Of a stretch of 64,000 nt of DNA, positions 48,390-64,000 are shown one piece after another. This DNA is from Amphibalanus amphitrite. Taxonomy: Eukaryota > Arthropoda > Thecostraca > Balanomorpha > Balanidae. Location of the stretch: positions 124,001 to 188,000 of the forward strand of contig NW_024881870.1 in assembly GCF_019059575.1 (NCBI RefSeq), written 5' to 3'. The notes beneath the pieces are model-generated. The model was not told where the DNA came from, did not search any database, and saw only the letters and a program-made list of their open reading frames with translations. Every line of letters starts with the position of its first letter. Position 1 is the stretch's first letter. Position numbers and translations under genes: made by a program.

Positions 48390-48661
48390 CGTGTCTGAAA
48401 GATAGTTTGGTAGCATGGTTGTAGAACAGTAAGTTGTTGACTTAGAAAATCACAAACTATGGTGAAAATACAAAAAAAGGACAGAAATTAGAGCCATGAA
48501 TGTAAGGTAAATAAAATATTGACAGCTAGGCATTTTCACAGCACTTCCATGGTGTATTATTATAAAAAAGGTATTTTAAATGTAATATTTAGGTAAATTC
48601 CAGCAAGATGGCAGTTGGCTTAAACACTTAAAGACATTAAGACAAAAGCAGATCTTAAACT
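48390..48661. promoter_or_regulatory. TIF1 5' flank
   Basis: AT-rich sequence upstream of the TIF1 start. TATCTTTCAG (about 48394-48403 on the minus strand) looks like a 3' splice site, so a non-coding first exon probably lies further right. No promoter element was recognised. Confidence 0.35.
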
Positions 48662-48753
48662 TACAGGGTGTCTCAAAAGTTCGTTTACACATTTCCCATG
48701 TCAATAAAGCATATAAGAACCTGCCAAAAATCTAAGGTTTTGGTGTCCGTGTG

Positions 48754-49047
48754 CAGGGCTGCGGAGTCGGAGTCGGAGTCGGAGTCGGTCGGAGTCGACA
48801 GTTGTGACCGGAGTCGGAGTCGGAGTCGGAGTCGATTTTAGAAACCAGAGCCGGAGTCGGAGTCGGAGTCACCGAAAACCTGTCGACTCCGCAGCCCTGC
48901 TAGGTCTGCGGAGTCGGAGTCGGGAGTTGGAGTCGGTCGGAGTCGACAATTCTGCCCGGAGTCGGAGTCGGAGTCGGAGCTGGTTTTTGAAAGCCGGAGT
49001 CGGAGTCGGAGTCGGAGTCGCCGAAAATCCATCGACTCCGCGCCCCC
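48754..49047. repeat. GAGTCG hexamer blocks with inverted ends
   Basis: Two adjacent blocks of GGAGTC-type hexamers. The first (48754-48899) starts CAGGGCTGCGGAGTC and ends with its complement, like the ends of a hAT-related MITE. The second (about 48902-49047) has a similar start, TCTGCGGAGTC, and ends GACTCCGC. No exact 8-bp duplication flanks either block. Confidence 0.65.
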
Positions 49048-50419
49048 GTCCGCACTAGACAAATATGCATGCTTTGACAACTGATTCGGAAGGTTGGAAA
49101 CCAAACCCTTTGCTGTATCTCCAAAAATATTTGCCCATACCGATTTTCGTCACTCCGTCAGCTGCCGGAGGCTGATAAAAGGTTACCAGTTTTCAAGCTC
49201 TTGTAGGGGAATCCCCTGCAGTTTCTGCGTCGGATTTAGGTTTCACGAGCTCCCCGGCAACATCCGCTTCTCCCTGAAAGCCGACAGCTTGCATCGACAC
49301 CATCCGTGAGTATTTTGTAGGTCTTCTCTGGCGCTAGCTCCTTCATGAATGACTGGCGCCGACTTCCCAAGCACCATTTTCCTTTTCAAAACAACCCCAT
49401 TCCTGAACAAATGGGAAGTGCCAGGGGCAAATTTTTCGCAGCATATCGTAGCAGAATGTGTCGGCCATCTGTTTCTTAGACACATTTTGCAAATTTTGCA
49501 AATCCCGAACGCTCGTCATTCCCAATGCCAAGACCTTCGCTGGGTTCCGGAGTGTTTTCCTCAGGAGAGGTTCTGCTTTGTAAACGGCCAAAACCTGTCC
49601 ATCGTGCGGTTTTGTCCGGATTTTGTGTGTAAAAGAAAGCTATTTGCTCCAGATCTGCCTCTTGAAACTTCGTTAGATAAAACTTTACATTAATTGACAC
49701 TTTTGGAGGGTCATTTTTCCTCGGCATTGACGATTTTCGCATTATTTCCCCTCAAAATTTAGCGTTATAGATATTATAAACAATTTTAAATGATATTTTG
49801 TCTTTATTTTATGATGACCTGCAATTTTTGAAACTGGGTAATCTCTGTCTGTGAGCTTCTAGTCAGTTTTCAATAGTTAGGACTGCATTTTCAGCTGCTT
49901 TCCGGAGCACGAGTCTGCTGCGGTACAAGGGTCGTTCAAAGCGCTGTTAGTCTCGCATGGTTTTGTCCTTCAAAAATTTTAGCCACCGTTTTTATTAGAT
50001 GACCATCATGTTGTACTCATCCTCGCCGACACTTTGCCATGTGTCATTTCCGACCTAACCATTCCCATTACTCGTGAGTTTCTCAGCCGACCCGAGTATG
50101 CGACCTCCATTTTCATGCCTGATCCATGGTCAGAGGTGAACCCTTTTTGTGAGCTCATGAAGGGTCGAATGCGCTTGAAAACAATGAAGCTGCTTGAGGA
50201 AGGTTGTTACCAATGCCCATGCAAAATTTCGACTGTTAAAGGAAATAGTTCACTTTTTAACATGGGTTTTGAACTGGAATAGCAGTTCCGTAGCTTGGGC
50301 TGAGACGAGCATAAATCAGGAGCTTTTACAGCCCAACGATCACCCTAGGCAAAGATATTCTATTTCTCGTCCCGAAAAAGGTGTCTTGCGTTGAGGATGT
50401 GTGCCTTGCATATATTTCC

Positions 50420-50626
50420 ATCCAGTATGAAAAGAGCATGGGTCCCGAAAATTCTTCAGAAACTAGAGAAATTATCTACGAGAACTCTAGAGAAATTCTC
50501 GTACTGATCAATTAGGACATTCAGGGGAACATTATCAGATCGAGCAGATCGCCCAAATGCCGGTGGCTGCGATAATTTCTCTGTTTCTGAAGAATTTTCG
50601 GGACCCATGCTCTTTTCATACTGGAT
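50420..50626. mobile_element. Nested small inverted-repeat element
   Basis: The ends ATCCAGTATGAAAAGAGCAT and complement at 50420 and 50626 are part of near-perfect inverted arms of about 45 bp. TGTGCCTTGCA (50400-50410) and TGTGCCTTACA (50631-50641) flank it imperfectly. It lies inside the Tc1/mariner-like element, so it is the younger insertion. Confidence 0.62.
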
Positions 50627-50864
50627 CGCGTGTGCCTTACAGAAACTGAAAAGTTCTTCCTATATCAAAATATAGAAAAAAATATTTTGTTATAAAAAGG
50701 TTTTATTTTCTTTGCTGATTATTTTGAACATAAAAAATCATAAATCGTTGCAAAAAAAATAATTTCGTGAAAGTGAACTATTTCCTTTAATTTCTTGTTG
50801 ATTCAGAATTATTGACAAAAAAGCATGGCTGGTACCTGTAAACGAACTTTTGAGACACCCTGTA

Positions 50865-53435
50865 GACTAAGATCTTAAACACAAAGACAAAAGCAATGTT
50901 TTTGCACAAGGCACAATATTTTTTCTGCAAATGTGGATGAAATGATTCTGCCTCAAGTTATTGCTAATTGGGAGTGCTATGCAGGTACACTTTGTTTTAT
51001 CTTTGATTATTAGTGGCATACAGGGCAGGACACCTCTACCTACAATTAAGCAGCCTCAAGAAACTAAGTCACTTTCAAAGGAAGAATAAATCATTCAGTG
51101 TGGCTACAGAGTACAGACTGCCAGACACTATCCATTCTTCAGTCTTCACATTAGTAACTTACAATTATCTTATGAAAAAATTGCAGCACATTATTCTGCT
51201 ACTTTCTCTTATGATTGAAATAAACTCAAATGTTCACGAAATTGAGAACAAATATTTAACATTTTTACAATCTGATGCCTTTGCAAACCTGAACAATTCA
51301 GCTGCAGATCTGAGAACTGCCAGGCACAAGACAGATGCCAATCACAATGGTGGCCGAGGGGCATGCAGCAGCATTACCCTAAATTACCAGAAAAATCAAC
51401 AATACAAGTTCAAAAACGCATTGCTTACAGAATCTTTTAAGTTACAAACTTCAAAAATTTGAAATAATATCACTGAGAAGTGTTACAATTTGTGTTGCAG
51501 TATCAAAATATGTGCCCTCTCTTTACCTCCCCGAACATCCACCATCGCGATCACAGTTGGAGTTTGGGTAAACAACATGGCTCATTTTTGGAAATTTCTG
51601 TTGATTGAAGTTTATCATGGATAAATAGGAACACTTGGTCAAAGAAAAAGGGGATTTAACTTAAAGCATTTAAAATGATGTAGGTATCACATCATTCATA
51701 CCTAATGGCTCAAATCACCTGACGGTTGTGATGATTCCTAGTTAGCAAAACGTTAGATATTCAGTTTTACTAGAAAATGCAATTGCACACATTCCTTTTG
51801 ACATAAAGTTGACAATGTAAGAGAAATTGCGCGACAAATACACGACAGTCGACAAACACTACAATTCGCTCGTAAACAGTAACCAAGTAGTAACAAAGAA
51901 TAGATTTTGACTCTGTACCAGTTGGCTAAGAAACTTTGATTTGGGTAGCAGTGAATTTTTGACGTCATAGCTTAAAGCCAATGAGCTGCACTTCAGCTAT
52001 TTTGATAGAGCATTGTTTCAGCGCTATTTGGGTCATTTTGCGTATTTATGATTAAATTCTCTCATTCTTATGCATGATTTTAATAATGAGAACAAGAAAA
52101 GAATGCAGAAAAGGTCTGCTGAAGCATCGAAAAATGATTTTTTATTATTATTTTACTAATGACGTCTCCAAAACCTATGGATTGCATATTCGCTGTAAAT
52201 ACACCACTGAACTCACTGTGAACTTTATAATGAAATGTCGCATGCCCCTCATATTTGTCTCAAACAAAATTTTTAGAAAGGTGGAGAAAATTTGTTTGGT
52301 GAAAAACTTGGGTAAAGTCAAAAGCTAAGGATAAAAAGCTTGGGTAAAGCGGTTTATATAGCCTTGGGTAAAGCTAAGGATAATTGAAATATAAGCATAT
52401 TATCGAAAATATAAACACAATTGTTGAAATGTCAATAAATTGTGTCTTATCGGATGTTTATTTGGCTCTATACTTTTCAACACTTCATGAATTCCTTCAT
52501 GCAACAACTCTATTTCCCGAAAATTTCCCTTTGCGAAAGCTGCTTTATCGATACACGCGCGCACGTGTGTGCTTGCGTGTGTGCGCTTGGGCCGATTGGG
52601 GGTGTGTGCGTTGGGTAAAAATGGGCATATGCCTGGATTTTTCATTATTATTTTTGTCGGTTTGTATATTTGGACAATGTCCTATAAATATCCTATATAT
52701 CATATGACCTTGTTTGTGTGTGTTCGTCTTAGGGGGGCGAGTGTGGGCGTGGACGTGGTGAATTTAGCTCTTAGCCTTACCAGAATGAAACATGTGTAGC
52801 CTTAGAATAGAATATTTGTAGGATTTGTATTACCTTTCAAACTCTGTATCGAAACAGGTTTACTCACTGAATCATAACTTTATTTTATTGTCACCCTTCA
52901 TTGATTAAAATTATTAATTATACGAGGATTGAGGGGTCACAGCGAGAACATCCTTGGTGCCGATTCTAGAATTTCACAGGAAAAGCCAAATTTTTTTACT
53001 GACACATCAGTGTTTAGGCTATTCCACTTGATATCTCAATTTCAGCACAGGAAGCAGCTAGCACTGCTAGTTACCTTGACCTGGAAGGCCAGACTGGAAA
53101 GGATGGCAATCTTAAGATCATATCAGTGCTGTCTGCTGAGGCATTCAGTTGGTGCGGTGTGCCCCATGGTGTGGATTTACTGTGAAGTTTTGCAGACTGT
53201 GTGGACTAGAACTAGGTAATGAAAAATATTTATAGTATGAGCATCAAGTACAAAGTGTGAAGACATGTAAATGAGTCATATTAATTAGTGATGCTCACTA
53301 TGGTCCCCACAGTTCAATGAATAGCTTTCCACTTAAAAATAATATCCATTAATGAAAGTGTCAACTGTCTTGTCAATTTTTTGGTATAACAACTTGATTG
53401 GTGGTTGGAAAAACTGTCTGGCAGTTAGTTTCAAG
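50865..53435. other. Intergenic AT-rich stretch
   Basis: About 2.6 kb between TIF1 and RUVBL2. The longest frame (51013-51462, plus) has biased AT-rich composition and no domain. A short imperfect tandem repeat with GCTTGGGTAAAG and GCTAAGGATAA units lies at about 52305-52385, and a TG-rich patch at 52560-52620. No gene is supported. Confidence 0.4.
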
Positions 53436-54406
53436 TAGTTGTACAAGTATAATTAGATAAATAAAAGAAGTTGACCTTTTCCTCGACATCAAAAATGTAA
53501 AAAGCCGAATAATATATTTTAAAAAACGGTGAGCTTTCGGCCACTGGCCTTTATCAAACCAACGTGATAACAATGTTAAAAGACGATCCTGTGAATAATC
53601 TGTCTGCCATTTTTCAAAAACCGAAGATCGTGATATTTTAGGAAAGGCGCTACTCATAAGGGCAAACTATTTGATAGACCGATTGTCTACATACCTAGTG
53701 TCCGATGTACGTAACATACATAATATACAATTGTACACGTAGCTGTCAAACACACATCGTATGGAAGGTATGTACACTAACGCCGATGTACATCACATAC
53801 ATAACAAAATAATATACACATACATATATTAATCGATTGAGTTGAAAAGGCTACACGCTCACAAGATACACATGATACAGGCGCTTACATGATTGGCCAC
53901 GACGTTAATTAATTAAGCGCCTGTATCATGTGTATCTTGTGAGCGTGTAGCCTTTTCAACTCAATCGATTAATATATGTATGTGTATATTATTTTGTTAT
54001 GTATGTGATGTACATCGGCGTTAGTGTACATACCTTCCATACGATGTGTGTTTGACAGCTACGTGTACAATTGTATATTATGTATGTTACGTACATCGGA
54101 CACTATGTAGACAATCGGTCTATCAAATAGTTTGCCCTTATGAGTAGCGCCTTTCCTAAAATATCACGATCTTCGGTTTTTGAAAAATGGCAGACAGATT
54201 ATTCACAGGATCGTCTTTTAACATTGTTATCACGTTGGTTTGATAAAGGCCAGTGGCCGAAAGCTCACCGTTTTTTAAAATATATTATTCGGCTTTTTAC
54301 ATTTTTGATGTCGAGGAAAAGGTCAACTTCTTTTATTTATCTAATTATATTCAATATGTTCCTCGCTCGAGCACTTAGTAATATTACCAATCTAGTTGTA
54401 CAAGTA
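53436..54406. mobile_element. Near-perfect palindrome flanked by a 14-bp repeat
   Basis: The arms 53450-53887 and 53914-54347 are reverse complements, differing by about one 4-bp indel and few substitutions, around a 26-bp centre. TAGTTGTACAAGTA flanks the unit at 53436-53449 and 54393-54406. On the right, 45 unique bases separate the arm from the flank. Each arm contains TTTGATAAAGGCCAGTGGCC followed by GAAAGCTC, a motif type seen in Penelope-like retroelement terminal repeats. That kinship is a guess. The mirrored 70-residue frames on the two strands are simply the same arm read twice. Confidence 0.68.
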
Positions 54407-54483
54407 GTTGTAACTTGTAGGTACTAGAAATAAGACAATGCTAAGCCCCTAGTCCCTACCTGAGAATCTCGGTTTGGTTATGG

Positions 54484-54492
54484 CTATATAAG
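54484..54492 (+). promoter_or_regulatory. TATA-like motif upstream of RUVBL2
   Basis: CTATATAAG lies about 340 bases before the RUVBL2 start codon. It is the best TATA-like match in the gap after the palindrome, but the distance would imply a long leader and housekeeping genes often lack TATA boxes. Confidence 0.25.
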
Positions 54493-54824
54493 TTCTACAG
54501 CCTGGGTGGCTATACCTCATTGCTCAACCTGCTACACTACACCTCATTCACATTGAACTGGCACACAATGCTTTTTGCCTTGTCTTGCTTTGAAATTATT
54601 GCCTGTTCATTGCCTATATATTATTACCTTTTGCCTGTTTAGGGTGTCTTGCAATTTGCATGGGTCATCAATAATAAATGCTACCCTTATTTGGTTGATG
54701 GTTCTTACTGTTAACATGATTACCCACCTTTGTTTCAGGAAACATCTTAAATTTAATACAATTTCTTTGGATACAGCCTCTTTGATTCCCTACTTGCGAG
54801 GAAAATAGCTCTGAGCCTTCTATA

Positions 54825-61466
<6,642 letters not shown>

Positions 61467-62165
61467 AGCTCTTGACTGACCCCGCCCTGTGGTGCCTGCC
61501 TGCCGACTTGACTTGTCTTGGACAATCACCTCGACCGGCGTTGCATTCTCTCGTCTCATCCCAGTGGTTCCGTTATTCATCGCACATTGGCTGGCGACGT
61601 TAGTTTTTGTTGCCTCCGGCCGCGCTGAAACGTGGCTGAGTCGATAGTGTATTTTGTTGAACGTTTTCCGTACTGTATTCCGTAATACAGCATTTCCATC
61701 GTCAACAGTGAATCTTGTGTGAGTTTGAGCTGCCTTGATTGCCAGATTATAAATTAATAGCGTGTCGAGGCGGGATGCTTCGACTTCAATGTCAGATCTG
61801 TCAAAGAAACTGACGCATCATAAATGGACCACCAAGCAACTTAGTTTGGAAGCAGCAGCGGCTACTAGCGGACGAGAGATGCCAACTTTAGTGATATCGT
61901 AAATAATGCCTCATCCATTGAGGGCGATATTTTGATTACGATACTGATTGATAAAAGATCACGATGGATAATTTGTCTGGAGGGATACTTCCATTGAAGG
62001 GATTTGGTAGCCCTGATGCCAAGTGTTCATGGCGCTCTTTCGACATTTATGGCAGCCGCTTTTTCTCGGCGGTCTCTAATGTTATTTTTTTAGGCTTCAC
62101 AGGTCCTTTTTGTCGGTGTTTGGAGCAAATATTATATTTTGTTTTGTTTTAAAAGCCATTTCCGA
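61467..62165. other. RUVBL2 downstream region
   Basis: This should contain the RUVBL2 3' untranslated region. No exact AATAAA occurs close to the stop; AATACA near 61684 and TAAATAATG near 61901 are the nearest variants. A frame at 61964-62152 has no domain support. Confidence 0.4.
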
Positions 62166-62222
62166 ATGATGGCTGCTTCAGCGCTACCGCGGATGCTCAG
62201 CAAGGGGCTACTTGGCAGGAAG
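62166..62222 (+). CDS. Possible first coding exon of an unidentified gene
   Basis: ATGATGGCTGCTTCAGCG opens a 19-codon stretch, MMAASALPRMLSKGLLGRK, ending exactly at a strong donor AAG|GTGAGTGC. The peptide has Arg and Lys, Ser and Ala, and no acidic residues, as in a mitochondrial targeting sequence. No later exon is recognisable before the window ends, so the rest would lie beyond 64000 and the product cannot be named. It could equally be a chance match. Confidence 0.33.
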
Positions 62223-62730
62223 GTGAGTGCATGAGACGTCAGTGTACCTACCTGTTTCACTGTTTGGAAAGCGTCAAACTTCCTCATACTGAGCCAGTGT
62301 TTTCATGCTAAATTTCCATTTAATTTCAGCGGATTCGTTGAAATTTTTTAGTGAATATGTACCCAAATGTACAGTGAGGATCCCATCCTCGTAACTTAGA
62401 TATGCACAGAATAGAATAATTGTTTCCATTACTCGCGTTAATTGTCAAACTTTGGAATAAGTCCGGGTAGATCATAGATCAAGATGGAATGTTGAAGTGA
62501 TTAAAATATGCTATCTTGTGAGGCTTGTCTGATTTTCACCTGAATACTATTTGATTGCCATATTTATTAGCATGCCATCAACATGCTGACATTCCTCATT
62601 CTGCGGCTTCTCATCAATGAAAATATTGTGGCCAAGCTGTTCACCTGAGGGCTGAGACTGAGGTAGCATTAGGAAGCAGCAAGTTATTTCCATGTGTGGC
62701 AGAACCAGTGAAATCAGTCCCACGCACAAG

Positions 62731-63089
62731 GGGGAAAAGCTCAAAAAATTGAGCGCTCAAAAAATTGAGCGGGCCCCATTATGAAGGAATAGGCGAAACG
62801 ATGGTATTTTACAATGCCTTTAGCGTCACACTACGGCAAATATCGTATCCAAATAAGGTATCAATGGCAAGAGAGAGCAACAAGGTTTCTTCTCGAACAC
62901 TCGCCGTGATAATTTATATCGGTGTTTTTGGAAAGAAAATGCCCTAAAGACGCTCAACTTTTTGAGCGTCACTTGTCGTTCGGGACCGCGATACTCAATA
63001 AATTGAGCGCCACGACAGACGACAGTCAGCTGGCGCTCAAAAAATTGAGTGCCGGCCAGCATCTACACTCAATTTTTTGAGCTTTCTCC
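62731..63089. mobile_element. MITE-like element with repeated CTCAAAAAATTGAG
   Basis: The ends read GGGGAAAAGCTCAAAAAATT on the left and, inverted, GGAGAAAGCTCAAAAAATT on the right. Six near-palindromic copies of CTCAAAAAATTGAG or variants lie at 62740, 62756, 62953, 62994, 63036 and 63068. The 359-bp unit has no coding capacity. No target-site duplication was established. Confidence 0.6.
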
Positions 63090-63834
63090 GTGACAGGTGA
63101 AGCCGGTACTGGCTGCCATTTTTGATGTTATGTTCGTTGAAATACGTTAAACTGAGTTGAAACAGAAATGCAGGAAGTGGAATGCTACGTGGTACCTAAA
63201 CTTTTCACAAACCCATGGCATCATGTCACATTTTCCGCTAGTAGTTTTATCGGTCTTTCGGATTCGGCACACCTCAAATAATTATATAAGGCTTGAATAA
63301 TCCGTATGAATACTGTAATTGATATTCTTTGACTGTACTGGGAGAAGGGAATACGTGAATACAGAGATATCCACCCACCCTTGAATATTGGAGAATTATA
63401 GCAGGAAAAACTGTATTGCCACGGTTACAACTTACAAGGCCATCGGCCGCAAACAAACAAAAATACTATACAATGTGGTTTAGATTCACAAACATCATCA
63501 AGTGTGGAACACAGAGACGAGCAAAACAACATCACATCATCGCATGCCAGCCCGACCACATTGGAACCGGGTCCGGGTGACCTGCGACCGGAACCTGTGT
63601 CTTGCCAGCATACATCACAAAAGCAGGAGGCAGTGTCGTACTGCTTTGATCCAAAATATGCCATATAACAAATGATAAAAACGACCTAAGCTCGGACTAA
63701 GCTTATCATTATCAAATCCTTGACATGTAAAAGACGAATGGAAACATCGAGTCTCAGACCAGCAGTAGCAACGATCACAGTAGCAACATCACAAAGAACA
63801 CGCGGCATTATCAGACAGCCGTTTTGTTATCGGG
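63090..63834. other. Intergenic or intronic, nothing recognised
   Basis: AT-rich sequence without supported frames, RNA genes or element ends. It may be an intron of the gene whose first exon is proposed at 62166, or the 3' flank of a minus-strand gene at the window edge. Confidence 0.35.
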
Positions 63835-64000
63835 CTACAGGCGGCGACGGCGTGGTTGCAGACCAGCTGCGAGGTAGCGGCGTGCGGTCGGCGTCGCATA
63901 GTGGGCGGCATCGGGCTGTCCCGGGCCGTCGAAGCCGCACAGGTTGTCGGCGCATGTGGGCGCGCGCGGTCACCACGGCCAGCTGCTCACCGCCAGCACA
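63835..64000 (-). CDS. Possible partial coding end at window edge
   Basis: The last 166 bases are abruptly GC-rich, like the coding exons elsewhere. On the minus strand one frame ends ...AAHYATPTARRYLAAGL and a basic tail before a TAG at 63835-63837, but it meets a TGA at 63970-63972 with no acceptor between. A second frame is open to the window edge (starting CAGGEQLAVVTARA) and ends at a nearby stop. A single-base difference would join the two, so this may be a pseudogene, an assembly error or non-coding sequence. The family is not recognised. Confidence 0.22.

Larger units (their letters stand above)
48662..50864. mobile_element. Tc1/mariner-like element with TA flanks
   Basis: Perfect 26-bp inverted ends begin CAGGGTGTCTCAAAAGTTCG at 48664 and end at 50862, with TA on each side (48662-48663 and 50863-50864). 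A TA target and CAGGGTGTC-type ends are typical of mariner-group elements. The interior has no intact transposase that I can recognise; short frames on both strands show no DDE motif. A GAGTCG repeat block and a small inverted-repeat element are nested inside. An 11-bp AGATCTTAAAC occurs close to both ends outside the element. Confidence 0.7.

Noticed and set aside
51013-51462. A 149-codon plus-strand frame between TIF1 and RUVBL2
   Set aside because: AT-rich codon use unlike all host exons here, no domain and no splice signals of note.
54234-54268. Hammerhead ribozyme in the palindrome (GATAAAGGCCAGTGGCC then GAAA)
   Set aside because: The core reads TTGATAA rather than CTGATGA, two of the essential positions differ, and no matching stem III with a cleavage triplet follows.
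53373-54427. Identical 70-residue proteins on both strands
   Set aside because: They are produced by the palindrome arms; nothing indicates translation.

Overview
The window is nuclear DNA from an animal, most likely an arthropod and plausibly a crustacean. It holds intron-rich genes with GC-rich coding exons, arthropod-type transporter and TIF1 genes, and a very diverse load of transposable elements. The species cannot be fixed from sequence alone; a barnacle-like crustacean is a guess from overall texture.

Five host genes can be assembled exon by exon with consistent splice phases. From left to right they are: STARD3 (minus strand, 5648-7075), a single uninterrupted coding exon; COQ2 (plus, 8134-11538, five coding exons), head to head with STARD3; an SLC6 sodium-coupled nutrient amino acid transporter (minus, 15675-21475, twelve coding exons, 640 aa); a TIF1/TRIM33/bonus-type RING, B-box, coiled-coil, PHD and bromodomain protein (minus, 30704-48389, thirteen coding exons, about 2127 aa); and RUVBL2/reptin (plus, 54825-61466, ten coding exons, 466 aa). 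A possible first exon of another gene (62166-62222) and a doubtful coding end at the right edge (63835-64000, minus) close the window. The genes share no pathway: they cover sterol transport, ubiquinone synthesis, amino acid uptake, chromatin regulation and an AAA+ chaperone.

The spaces between and inside the genes are a collection of mobile elements. They include a hAT-like 1.0 kb element with an 8-bp target duplication and a SINE inside it; a nested SINE, LINE and small-insert cluster in COQ2 intron 1; two related 1.2 kb TTAA-flanked piggyBac-like elements with G-run hairpins, doubled termini and arrays of AGGTCA hexamers; and a 1.36 kb foldback element. There is also a complete-looking BEL/Pao LTR retrotransposon with identical LTRs in a TIF1 intron, a TA-flanked Tc1/mariner-like element carrying nested repeats, a nearly perfect 0.9 kb palindrome flanked by a 14-bp repeat, and an unclassified DNA transposon with 18-bp inverted ends in RUVBL2 intron 3.

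The points most worth following are the AGGTCA arrays, which carry direct repeats at exact 10-bp spacing in three separate repeat elements; the unclassified transposon with its transposase-like ORF; the intronless STARD3; the duplicated SLC6 exon piece with a lost splice acceptor; and the very large low-complexity exon and unusual bromodomain of the TIF1 gene. Nothing here is clearly a new multi-gene system.
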